Part shown: one piece after another, positions 34,386 through 47,196 of the stretch | How the letters are laid out: each line of letters opens with the position of its first letter | Position numbering within the stretch: the stretch's first letter is position 1 | Assembly (NCBI RefSeq): GCF_036898095.1 | Contig: NC_090725.1 | Location: 209,615,070 to 209,679,069 of the forward strand | Origin: Palaemon carinicauda | Lineage: Eukaryota > Arthropoda > Malacostraca > Decapoda > Palaemonidae | DNA: 64,000 bases | Direction: 5' to 3' | Made by a program: the position numbers and the translations under genes | The notes under the pieces: model-generated | Databases searched by the model: none | Told to the model about the DNA's origin: nothing | The model's input: the letters and a program-made list of their open reading frames with translations, nothing else

Positions 34386-36720
34386 TGTCTAGTACCTCAC
34401 ATCATGATGAGTCTGGGAACATGCACCATGGCCAGGACAATGATGACAGCCATTTGCTTTCACACCCAGCCTCAATAACAGCACGTCGAATCTCACCAGG
34501 TTTTTCAACGCCCTCACCACACCTGAACATGCCGCCTTCAACAGCTTCAGGTGGGGAGTTAAGACTCCTTTATCAAATACCTGGTGTAATCTCTACAGGA
34601 CGAGTTGGCTACATACCAGAGAGAGGAGGATCAACGTCGTAATGAGCAGAAACTACGCCACCTAAAGGACAACCTAAGAGGAGAGGAGCAAGCCCAGCAT
34701 TTCACCGTTCTATTGCATCTACTCATACTCAACCCTAACCACCAGCAAGCAACACCATCAGCCTTAGCAACTTCCATCTCAATCTTCAGTGCTGTTACCC
34801 ATCCAGCCACCACCCCTTCAGAAAACCAACAAGCAACACCACTGGCCTCAACAACTTCCATCTCAATCTACAGTGCTTTAGCCCATCTAGCCACCACCCC
34901 CACAGAAAATCATCACCCAGACCCCTCCGCCCTTACGTCTCGATGCCACATATTGAGTGTTTAGGGAATGGTGCAGACACTGGGATGGTGAATCTAGGGA
35001 CATTACCTACTAGGAAGCAATTAATACAGCTTCACATATGCCTCGAACACACACTCGGCAGATGGATCACAGATGACACCAGCTTTAGGTATCCTTAAGA
35101 CCACTCTGTCTTTAGCCAAGTAATCCTGTCATACCCCGTTCTACGTCCATTAAGATATTCAGATGCCACTCCTGTCCTATGTGCACTGCAAGGAGTGGAG
35201 TTGACCATTCTCCGGCAAGACTTCCCACGGCTCATCCTACAGGTCGTGCATATGAACTGATGTAAGGAGCTACCCCCCCATGCCAACACAACCCCTGCTG
35301 AGGCCCGAGGATATTTCCTCAGAATTTTCCATGATGTGCTAATGTCCAAGCAGCTTCACTGAGATCAATGGAAGGACCAATGAAAATCCACCTTAAAGAG
35401 GATGCTATTTCGTTCACTATCCACACCCCTTGGCAGAGTCCCTCTGCTTTCTGCGAACTTGTCAGGAAGAAACTGGATTCTATGGTCCAGCAGGGTATCA
35501 TCAAGTCTTGCAACATCGAAATGGTGTCACCCTCTAGTCATCATCCCAAAGGCCAGGGGAGTTCATATCACAGTAGATCTCACCAAGCTGAACACGCAAG
35601 TTTTCATACTAGCCGACCCTTTGCCCACACCCACAGCTGCTGCTGCGCTGTCGATTCCACAGCCAAATTCTTCACCACTGCGGACGCTCTACATAGTTAC
35701 TGCAGTATGGAGCTAGTGGAGGAATACCGTCATCTCATCAAATTTTATTATGCTCTACAGACGCTTCCAGCATTGCTGCCACCGGCGATGCCTAGTGTTA
35801 CTGCAGCAACCTTGCTCTCCAGGGCATGAAATGTGTCTAGGTTGTTGATGACATTCTCATCTTTGGTGACCACCTACAGTACTGACACATTACCACAGGA
35901 TCCATGAATTACTCACTCGCTGCCACAAAAATGGCATCACTCTCAACAGAGATAAGTTCATAGTGGCCGAGACCCGGGTGAATTTCTTCGCATTCACTCT
36001 TTCTGAAGAAGGAATAGCTGCCAATCCAGGGTAAGTTGCAGCTCTTCAAGACTTCCCCACACCTTTCAACTTGACGGACTTAGGTTCCTTCATGAGGTTA
36101 TTTAACCAATTGACAGAGTTCACCCCAGATATTGCCCTGACTGTACAGCCTCTTCAACCATTCACAACTCCTTTGCCCATTCATAAGCCCCAAGTGCTCT
36201 TTTGTTTGGACACCGGACCACAACAAGGCCTTCAAACATGTAGAAGAAGCATTCCCAAGGGCTCCAGTTCTGGCTCTTTTGACCCAACGTTGCTAACCAT
36301 TCTCCTGACCGACGCATCTTGTCTCTATGGGATAGGCTATGCCTACTCCAGGACTACAGTTCTGAATGACTCTGGGTAGCCCAGTGTGGATCCCGCTTTC
36401 TCACAAACACCGAGACGAGGTACGTGACAATTGAGTTGGAGTTGTTCACTGTATCTTGGGCTCTCACAAAGTGTTTCTTGTGCCCCCAAGGACTGCCATC
36501 CTCCACACTCCAAACAGATCATCGCCCATTGGTGCATATTATCAACAACTACACGTTAGACATGATTGAAAATCCACAGCTCCAGAAATGAAGGAACATA
36601 TGTCACAATACCAATGTATTACAGAGTGGTGTTCCAGCAAGTCTTTTTGCATCTCAGATGAACTCTCCTGCGCATTTGTCAGATGCCCCATGGTTGAGGA
36701 TCTCTCATATCACCAAATAT
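34386..36720 (+). pseudogene. decayed Ty3/gypsy gag-pol, truncated at a TA microsatellite
   Basis: A gag-like Pro/Ser/Thr-rich region (34,386-34,970) is followed by a broken protease-reverse transcriptase region. Short blocks with recognisable gypsy motifs appear in different frames: FFLRIFHDVLMSK-like text near 35,310, PMKIHLKEDAISFTIHTP at about 35,377, KKLDSMVQQGIIKSC at about 35,465, FTTADALH near 35,675, a VDDIL-type catalytic remnant near 35,845, and TDLGSFMRLFNQLTEF at about 36,074. RNase H-like LLTDASCLYGIGYA follows near 36,305 and TDHRPL near 36,518. Stops and frameshifts are frequent. No integrase domain or 3' LTR is seen; the sequence ends at TA repeats at 36,731. Not functional. 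Confidence 0.8.
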
Positions 36721-36728
36721 ATATACTG

Positions 36729-36730
<2 letters not shown>

Positions 36731-36800
<70 letters not shown>
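36731..36800. repeat. (TA)n microsatellite
   Basis: About 66 bp of TA marking the right break of the gypsy remnant. Confidence 0.97.
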
Positions 36801-36803
<3 letters not shown>

Positions 36804-37036
36804 CTGTGTGTATATATGTAAGGTGTTTATTCGTTTAATCTGATTTTTATCTGTGACTGAAATAGTTCTTTGTTTAATCATTTTAATTGGTTTTATTCAT
36901 GTTGCTTTAAAGTTTCTTAGGTCCATTTATGTTTATTTGCCCTTTTATTTAAAAAAAAATTTCCTTTAGCAGTATTACTTTATTTTTCATATATTCTGTT
37001 ACCTTTGGCATGTTTTTTATTTGTTTATATTTTACT
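36801..37036. other. left flank of the 5-kb array
   Basis: T-rich unassigned sequence. The bases just before the array read TTTTACT, unlike the internal junctions (AGTACCG), so the array boundary is sharp at 37,037. Confidence 0.7.
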
Positions 37037-40000
37037 GTAGAGGTTATACTTGTGTCACTCCTCTTTCATTGAGGATAAGAAATGATGTAAACAATAAAGT
37101 GAAGTCAGAAATAAGAGGAAAAGAATATATTACCATATATAAAAGCATTATGAGGATGAATAGCATATAACTGTGAAACGAGACTCCAGAAAAATATTCG
37201 TAACAAATTTGATATTCTGAATTTCCATTGATTCAACTAATTAATAGGTTAGCCAGGACACCAGCCCTCCGTTGAGATACCACTGGCTAGATAGTATTAT
37301 ATTGGATCCCTCTCTCTAGTTACGGCTTATTTTTCATTTGCTTACACATACACCGAATAGTCTGGCCTATTTTTTTTCTGTCCTCAAACACCTTACACCA
37401 CAGAGATTACCAAACAATTCTTCTTTGTTCAAGGGGTTAACTACTGCATTTTAATTGTTCAATGGCTGCTTTCCGCTTGGTAGGGGTAGAAGAGACTCTT
37501 ATCTATGTTAAGCAGCTCTTCTAGGAGCAAGAAACTAAAAAATCAAACCATTGTTCTCTATTCTTGAGTAGTGCCTTAGCTTCTGTACCATGGTCTTCCA
37601 CTGTCTTGGGTTTGAGGGCACACACTATTCTATCTTATTTCTCATCCTCTTGGTATTTTTTTGAAGTTTTTATAGTATATATTTGAAAGATTTATTTTAA
37701 TATTGTTAATCTTCTTCAAGTATGATATTCTAATTGTTCATTGCTACTCTTGTAGTTTATCTATTTTCTTATTTCCTTTCCTTAGTGGCCTATTTTTCCT
37801 GTTGGAGCCCATGGGCTTATAGAATCGCGCTTGTCAACTTGGGTTGTAGCTTAGCAAGTAATAATGATGATAATAGAGTAGGTCTACTGCTGTGTATAGT
37901 ATTGAGCCACATAAACAAAAGGATAAAATATTAGAATTAACTGTAAACCTTGTATAACTGTACGTAGTTGTTTGAATAGATCGGACAGATCTGAATGCAA
38001 AGAATGATTAGAATTATGAAAGCCCTTATACAGAAGGCACAAAGACCTAATTGAAAGTCGGTGCTACAGAGTATCACACAATATTTCGAAGCTTACAAGT
38101 TACCGAAGTAATTCAACAAAGTACAAACAGTTAGCGTAGTTTTTTTTTTTTTTTTTTTTTTTTTTTGTTACTTGCATTATTCCTTTTTTATGTAAATCTA
38201 AATTCTTATTAGATAACGTGAATGTTGTTACCGTGATATGTAAGCCTAGTCTAGTAAGTGAACCAAAGTAGTGTAATTTTCGTCCATTAAGAGGAGAAAC
38301 TTTGCAGCAACTTTCACTCTCCTCAAGTTAGTGTTATCTTTTTGGAGGGAGGTGGTTGACTTTAAGTTAGTTTATAAATGAATAATTTTTAGTTCATTCT
38401 TCCAACTGTTACTTTTAGACTAATAATCATATAACAGGAATTAATCTATTATTATAGTGGAGAGTATAGCAAACTTTGAATAAAATATACAATGTTTTAC
38501 GTAGTTAGTTACGATACCTTTCGTCATTAATCTGAAATCGGAAAAATTTTCGTTTCTGTTAAATACTCAGTAAATAATTCAGAATATGATGTAAAAACGT
38601 TTTCGTTCATATTACTATTGCAATATCATGTGTCTTTCATTCCAGCAAATATCTTTTTTCCACTTATGCTCCTATTTTCAAAATTCAAATGCATGTTGAT
38701 TTTCAATGTAATGAAAAAAGGAAAAACTAATCCCCGAATAAGCTATTTTTTTTTCTTCTTATAGAACGGATTAGAGTTAATAATGGCATCCATCTGTGGA
38801 TTATATCGGATTATATCAGATTATATCTGTTACAATACAACCCAACGGACAACGTTTGCTTTAGGCGTTTTGTTTTGATTATAAAAGATATTGCACATTA
38901 TCCTTGCTTCATATCCTGATTTACAGAGCTAAATCTTTGTGTTCGGGGAAGGCACACTCAGTCTTCCCAAAGGTTTAGGAGATTTGTCTATATTCTTCTC
39001 TTCTGCACGACAGCACGACCCTCGTCCCCAGTCATTCACAAGTATCTTCCATCTACTTCTACTCGGTGTTTCTCCAAGCTCCAACTGCCTCCATCATTTA
39101 TCAAGTCTTTTTATCTTTTGTTATTTTTGCTTTACATGTAGAAATATTTTACAAAGCATTAATTATCGGTAATTCACTGCTAATCAGTTATTGTAAATAC
39201 AGAAATCGAAAGTTAAAATTTGTTTTATTGTATTTTACAAATCTAAAATTTGGTGTCAATGATGCTGTGAAATTTGAATTCTCGTGAAAACAAGAATTTA
39301 AATCCAGGTCTTGGTCATTGTCAGTGATCCGTGTAAACGGATGAGTAACAGTTCCAAGGACCAGTTTCCCATTATATAAACCTATCGACAGGACACTTAC
39401 AACAAAATCTCAGTTCAGAATCATTTTTAATACATGTTGATCATATTAAAATGACGATCTCTTTAAGGCCAGTCGAAGTTTCTACAGTATGTTATTGTCA
39501 GTATGACTAGGCTCATGAGAATATACAGCTTTCAAAGGTAATACATAATCATTTGCATGCTTATGTAAAATGTAATTATTACCTTTCATCCCTGGCTAAA
39601 ACAGTTTTACCGTGGTAATTTAAATATATAGACTTAACAACTTCGCAAATGTTTATACAAAAGTTCCATAATACCAAATAAAATTTCTACTTCCGGTTTA
39701 ACAGGAGTATATCTGCCCATACTGCTCACTACTTGGTTAATCAAGTATGCCAAAAAAACATTAGGATACTTCCCTCTAATACATATCCTCTGACTTTGCT
39801 AAGCTTTTCATAATTTTTAGATTACCATATATCTATCCTTGGTTCCAGAATACTTTAGTTATCTGTTACTCAAGGTTTATCCTCAACATTATCAGGACTC
39901 GTCTACTGAGTTTGTAGCATATTGTATAAGCAAGACCCATACCTTTTCATAATATTAAATGGTCCCTTGGGATAAATCATTATTTATCTAAATGGGGTAG

Positions 40001-41244
40001 CATATGTACTCACTATGAAAGACTTAGAGCCATTTACAGTCCTAGTAAATAGTCAGTAAGTACAGGTATATTATGTACTTTGCAATGCCTTTTTCTCTCG
40101 TGCAAATTCCATTTAATGGCTTTGGCAATTCACCAGACTTTGAAATCAATAGGATATCCATTTCTTTAAATCTGTTTTACAATTATTTATTATGCTTTCT
40201 GCTCTAATCATAGCTACTTCATCAATAAGATAGTTCTGGAAAAATCTCCTTCTGATACTCGCAAAGAAAATATTGATTCGTAGGGTGATTAGGCCATCGG
40301 TATAGGCATTACTTGAAAGTTTTTGTAGAATCCTCATGGCCCCTGCTGGACTCTGTTTTTAACGTTCAACTATACTCATCGCTCAACTATACCCCATCTA
40401 TTTCTATTCATTTAGTCTGCTACTACGGGATTTAACCCCTCACCCCCATCCCCCGTTGAACATAAGTGCTGACTGTCTCCTCAGACCCAGGGCCGGACAT
40501 TATTGACAAAATTCATTTATCAAATAAATCCAACAATTTCTCTTGCAATATCCTTTTATAATATGTTTCCAAGGCACTTAAGTTCTTGTTTGTAATTTGT
40601 AATATTTGCTTAAATCTATTCACAAACTCAAAGTAAAGACTTAACAGCATTTACATCACGACTGCATCATGAAACCTACTATGAGATTCAGGGCCTCTGT
40701 AACACGGTTTTTTGGACTTTGCTCCTTATCAAGGCATCGGATGTAGCTGAAAGTTGACATATGTATATTTTACAACCACACACAAATTTTGTCAGCATTT
40801 TCAATAACCTAAACCCGATAGTTTTAATTTTTATAGAGTAAAAATGATCTAGCCGACGCCATGGCCAGTGATAACGAGCCAAGAGTAGAAAACATTCATT
40901 ACGTAAGCAATGTAAACACCTTTTGACAAAATTTTGCCCCGCCCATCCACCGGACACCCATTCACCTTCTTCCATCGGCTCTGAAACCCATAACAGTCAA
41001 GAATGGCTAGCAGGATTTGGAATTGCCCCTGTGGTTGCAAAACTGCATTTATCTTACGACTTGCAACTTTATACAGTCAAGAGAAATCCCATGGCCATAT
41101 TTACTATAGCCTGAATAGGTAATTATTCAGTTTCTAGTTTAAATCCAATGTTTATGGTCTGATTTGTATTTAGCGTAATATGATTATAATACTTGTAATG
41201 TCACTCAGGCTTTTGAACATTTCCATTAACTATTCACTATGCCA

Positions 41245-41286
<42 letters not shown>

Positions 41287-42094
41287 GAGAGAGAGAAAGA
41301 GAGAGATTGTATGTAAACAGTCTTGATATAACTATTTTTGTTAAAATGAGAATTTTGTGCTAAACTCGCCATCAGACCAACGGATCATCCGATATAATTT
41401 TTTTTTTCTTCTTCTTAGGCCGTACGACCGTGTTGGCTATGTTTTGGGCATGACTGCATTTTGTAAATAAATCATGAATAGTTTTAGGAGTTTTATTTGT
41501 ACATCTTATGGGAATTTATAGGAGTAAAGTGAACATAATTCATTTATCCTTTAGAATAATTACTACATGTAGCAAAACAAATAGTAGTAAAGATGATAAT
41601 GCAATGAAGGAATGATACCAAACTTTATCTTTAGCTTCAACATCGGCAATAACATACCCAGTTGCCATAAATTTGTCAGCTTAATGAAATAGCCTATCAT
41701 CTAATATAAAACTTAAATTCTGAGGAGGCCATGGCTTATTGCACAGTGAAAAAAAATGACACAGACTTTATGAATGGCGGAACGATACATAAATGTGGGT
41801 GGGGTATCTGTGCTAGCGTAGGAATACTACTGTAGCAGTAATGCCGCAACCGTAGTATACATGAATTAAACGTTTAGGCCAACTGCTGGGATCCTTGAGG
41901 ATCATTTAGCACTTCTTACAACTACTCGAGAAATAAGTTTTTATAGCCAGAATTTTAATTTTCTGATCCAACAATGCCCATGATAGCCTTCAGTGTTATC
42001 CAGAATTATAACGAGGCTAAAGTGGGTGGAGCCTCATGAAGTCATCATTCTGACGATAATTATTGGTGAAAGTTTAAAGGAAAATACAGTACCG
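37037..42094 (+). repeat. 5-kb tandem array, unit 1 (5,058 bp)
   Basis: Starts GTAGAGGTTATACTTG and ends AAAATACAGTACCG; the next unit starts at once. Contents in order: a copy of the 0.6-kb dispersed repeat (37,246-37,876), a T tract of 26 (38,141-38,166), a small GGATTATATC triplet repeat near 38,797-38,829, AT-rich unique sequence, and a GA tract (41,248-41,304 with interruptions). No convincing gene is present. The longest frames (95 codons minus at 40,975-40,688; 77 codons plus at 38,939) have no recognisable domain and recur in other units only because the DNA is identical. Compared with the other units it has TTAGCG before the T tract and an extra A at the start of the GA tract. Confidence 0.97.
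37246..37876 (+). repeat. dispersed 0.6-kb repeat, copy D in unit 1
   Basis: Begins AGGTTAGCCAGGACACCAG and ends TTGTAGCTTAGCAAGTAATA with a short decayed AAT/GAT tail. It is more diverged from copies B and C than the array units are from each other, so it was in the unit before amplification. Confidence 0.88.
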
Positions 42095-43195
42095 GTAGAG
42101 GTTATACTTGTGTCACTCCTCTTTCATTGAGGATAAGAAATGATGTAAACAATAAAGTGAAGTCAGAAATAAGAGGAAAAGAATATATTACCATATATAA
42201 AAGCATTATGAGGATGAATAGCATATAACTGTGAAACGAGACTCCAGAAAAATATTCGTAACAAATTTGATATTCTGAATTTCCATTGATTCAACTAATT
42301 AATAGGTTAGCCAGGACACCAGCCCTCCGTTGAGATACCACTGGCTAGATAGTATTATATTGGATCCCTCTCTCTAGTTACGGCTTATTTTTCATTTGCT
42401 TACACATACACCGAATAGTCTGGCCTATTTTTTTTCTGTCCTCAAACACCTTACACCACAGAGATTACCAAACAATTCTTCTTTGTTCAAGGGGTTAACT
42501 ACTGCATTTTAATTGTTCAATGGCTGCTTTCCGCTTGGTAGGGGTAGAAGAGACTCTTATCTATGTTAAGCAGCTCTTCTAGGAGCAAGAAACTAAAAAA
42601 TCAAACCATTGTTCTCTATTCTTGAGTAGTGCCTTAGCTTCTGTACCATGGTCTTCCACTGTCTTGGGTTTGAGGGCACACACTATTCTATCTTATTTCT
42701 CATCCTCTTGGTATTTTTTTGAAGTTTTTATAGTATATATTTGAAAGATTTATTTTAATATTGTTAATCTTCTTCAAGTATGATATTCTAATTGTTCATT
42801 GCTACTCTTGTAGTTTATCTATTTTCTTATTTCCTTTCCTTAGTGGCCTATTTTTCCTGTTGGAGCCCATGGGCTTATAGAATCGCGCTTGTCAACTTGG
42901 GTTGTAGCTTAGCAAGTAATAATGATGATAATAGAGTAGGTCTACTGCTGTGTATAGTATTGAGCCACATAAACAAAAGGATAAAATATTAGAATTAACT
43001 GTAAACCTTGTATAACTGTACGTAGTTGTTTGAATAGATCGGACAGATCTGAATGCAAAGAATGATTAGAATTATGAAAGCCCTTATACAGAAGGCACAA
43101 AGACCTAATTGAAAGTCGGTGCTACAGAGTATCACACAATATTTCGAAGCTTACAAGTTACCGAAGTAATTCAACAAAGTACAAACAGTAAGCGT

Positions 43196-43240
<45 letters not shown>

Positions 43241-46200
43241 TTACTTGCATTATTCCTTTTTTATGTAAATCTAAATTCTTATTAGATAACGTGAATGTTG
43301 TTACCGTGATATGTAAGCCTAGTCTAGTAAGTGAACCAAAGTAGTGTAATTTTCGTCCATTAAGAGGAGAAACTTTGCAGCAACTTTCACTCTCCTCAAG
43401 TTAGTGTTATCTTTTTGGAGGGAGGTGGTTGACTTTAAGTTAGTTTATAAATGAATAATTTTTAGTTCATTCTTCCAACTGTTACTTTTAGACTAATAAT
43501 CATATAACAGGAATTAATCTATTATTATAGTGGAGAGTATAGCAAACTTTGAATAAAATATACAATGTTTTACGTAGTTAGTTACGATACCTTTCGTCAT
43601 TAATCTGAAATCGGAAAAATTTTCGTTTCTGTTAAATACTCAGTAAATAATTCAGAATATGATGTAAAAACGTTTTCGTTCATATTACTATTGCAATATC
43701 ATGTGTCTTTCATTCCAGCAAATATCTTTTTTCCACTTATGCTCCTATTTTCAAAATTCAAATGCATGTTGATTTTCAATGTAATGAAAAAAGGAAAAAC
43801 TAATCCCCGAATAAGCTATTTTTTTTTCTTCTTATAGAACGGATTAGAGTTAATAATGGCATCCATCTGTGGATTATATCGGATTATATCAGATTATATC
43901 TGTTACAATACAACCCAACGGACAACGTTTGCTTTAGGCGTTTTGTTTTGATTATAAAAGATATTGCACATTATCCTTGCTTCATATCCTGATTTACAGA
44001 GCTAAATCTTTGTGTTCGGGGAAGGCACACTCAGTCTTCCCAAAGGTTTAGGAGATTTGTCTATATTCTTCTCTTCTGCACGACAGCACGACCCTCGTCC
44101 CCAGTCATTCACAAGTATCTTCCATCTACTTCTACTCGGTGTTTCTCCAAGCTCCAACTGCCTCCATCATTTATCAAGTCTTTTTATCTTTTGTTATTTT
44201 TGCTTTACATGTAGAAATATTTTACAAAGCATTAATTATCGGTAATTCACTGCTAATCAGTTATTGTAAATACAGAAATCGAAAGTTAAAATTTGTTTTA
44301 TTGTATTTTACAAATCTAAAATTTGGTGTCAATGATGCTGTGAAATTTGAATTCTCGTGAAAACAAGAATTTAAATCCAGGCCTTGGTCATTGTCAGTGA
44401 TCCGTGTAAACGGATGAGTAACAGTTCCAAGGACCAGTTTCCCATTATATAAACCTATCGACAGGACACTTACAACAAAATCTCAGTTCAGAATCATTTT
44501 TAATACATGTTGATCATATTAAAATGACGATCTCTTTAAGGCCAGTCGAAGTTTCTACAGTATGTTATTGTCAGTATGACTAGGCTCATGAGAATATACA
44601 GCTTTCAAAGGTAATACATAATCATTTGCATGCTTATGTAAAATGTAATTATTACCTTTCATCCCTGGCTAAAACAGTTTTACCGTGGTAATTTAAATAT
44701 ATAGACTTAACAACTTCGCAAATGTTTATACAAAAGTTCCATAATACCAAATAAAATTTCTACTTCCGGTTTAACAGGAGTATATCTGCCCATACTGCTC
44801 ACTACTTGGTTAATCAAGTATGCCAAAAAAACATTAGGATACTTCCCTCTAATACATATCCTCTGACTTTGCTAAGCTTTTCATAATTTTTAGATTACCA
44901 TATATCTATCCTTGGTTCCAGAATACTTTAGTTATCTGTTACTCAAGGTTTATCCTCAACATTATCAGGACTCGTCTACTGAGTTTGTAGCATATTGTAT
45001 AAGCAAGACCCATACCTTTTCATAATATTAAATGGTCCCTTGGGATAAATCATTATTTATCTAAATGGGGTAGCATATGTACTCACTATGAAAGACTTAG
45101 AGCCATTTACAGTCCTAGTAAATAGTCAGTAAGTACAGGTATATTATGTACTTTGCAATGCCTTTTTCTCTCGTGCAAATTCCATTTAATGGCTTTGGCA
45201 ATTCACCAGACTTTGAAATCAATAGGATATCCATTTCTTTAAATCTGTTTTACAATTATTTATTATGCTTTCTGCTCTAATCATAGCTACTTCATCAATA
45301 AGATAGTTCTGGAAAAATCTCCTTCTGATACTCGCAAAGAAAATATTGATTCGTAGGGTGATTAGGCCATCGGTATAGGCATTACTTGAAAGTTTTTGTA
45401 GAATCCTCATGGCCCCTGCTGGACTCTGTTTTTAACGTTCAACTATACTCATCGCTCAACTATACCCCATCTATTTCTATTCATTTAGTCTGCTACTACG
45501 GGATTTAACCCCTCACCCCCATCCCCCGTTGAACATAAGTGCTGACTGTCTCCTCAGACCCAGGGCCGGACATTATTGACAAAATTCATTTATCAAATAA
45601 ATCCAACAATTTCTCTTGCAATATCCTTTTATAATATGTTTCCAAGGCACTTAAGTTCTTGTTTGTAATTTGTAATATTTGCTTAAATCTATTCACAAAC
45701 TCAAAGTAAAGACTTAACAGCATTTACATCACGACTGCATCATGAAACCTACTATGAGATTCAGGGCCTCTGTAACACGGTTTTTTGGACTTTGCTCCTT
45801 ATCAAGGCATCGGATGTAGCTGAAAGTTGACATATGTATATTTTACAACCACACACAAATTTTGTCAGCATTTTCAATAACCTAAACCCGATAGTTTTAA
45901 TTTTTATAGAGTAAAAATGATCTAGCCGACGCCATGGCCAGTGATAACGAGCCAAGAGTAGAAAACATTCATTACGTAAGCAATGTAAACACCTTTTGAC
46001 AAAATTTTGCCCCGCCCATCCACCGGACACCCATTCACCTTCTTCCATCGGCTCTGAAACCCATAACAGTCAAGAATGGCTAGCAGGATTTGGAATTGCC
46101 CCTGTGGTTGCAAAACTGCATTTATCTTACGACTTGCAACTTTATACAGTCAAGAGAAATCCCATGGCCATATTTACTATAGCCTGAATAGGTAATTATT

Positions 46201-46316
46201 CAGTTTCTAGTTTAAATCCAATGTTTATGGTCTGATTTGTATTTAGCGTAATATGATTATAATACTTGTAATGTCACTCAGGCTTTTGAACATTTCCATT
46301 AACTATTCACTATGCC

Positions 46317-46388
<72 letters not shown>

Positions 46389-47196
46389 GAGAGAGAGAAA
46401 GAGAGAGATTGTATGTAAACAGTCTTGATATAACTATTTTTGTTAAAATGAGAATTTTGTGCTAAACTCGCCATCAGACCAACGGATCATCCGATATAAT
46501 TTTTTTTTTCTTCTTCTTAGGCCGTACGACCGTGTTGGCTATGTTTTGGGCATGACTGCATTTTGTAAATAAATCATGAATAGTTTTAGGAGTTTTATTT
46601 GTACATCTTATGGGAATTTATAGGAGTAAAGTGAACATAATTCATTTATCCTTTAGAATAATTACTACATGTAGCAAAACAAATAGTAGTAAAGATGATA
46701 ATGCAATGAAGGAATGATACCAAACTTTATCTTTAGCTTCAACATCGGCAATAACATACCCAGTTGCCATAAATTTGTCAGCTTAATGAAATAGCCTATC
46801 ATCTAATATAAAACTTAAATTCTGAGGAGGCCATGGCTTATTGCACAGTGAAAAAAAATGACACAGACTTTATGAATGGCGGAACGATACATAAATGTGG
46901 GTGGGGTATCTGTGCTAGCGTAGGAATACTACTGTAGCAGTAATGCCGCAACCGTAGTATACATGAATTAAACGTTTAGGCCAACTGCTGGGATCCTTGA
47001 GGATCATTTAGCACTTCTTACAACTACTCGAGAAATAAGTTTTTATAGCCAGAATTTTAATTTTCTGATCCAACAATGCCCATGATAGCCTTCAGTGTTA
47101 TCCAGAATTATAACGAGGCTAAAGTGGGTGGAGCCTCATGAAGTCATCATTCTGACGATAATTATTGGTGAAAGTTTAAAGGAAAATACAGTACCG
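42095..47196 (+). repeat. 5-kb tandem array, unit 2 (5,102 bp)
   Basis: The longest unit, because its T tract is 42 (43,198-43,239) and its GA tract about 62 (46,321-46,382). One substitution seen: C at 44,382 where the others have T. TAAGCG precedes the T tract. Confidence 0.97.
42304..42934 (+). repeat. dispersed 0.6-kb repeat in unit 2
   Basis: Identical by eye to the copy in unit 1, at the same offset of 209 bp. Confidence 0.88.

Noticed and set aside
40688..40975. 95-codon minus-strand frame conserved in all five array units
   Set aside because: All bases of the units are identical, so conservation says nothing about coding. No domain is recognised and overlapping frames are equally open.
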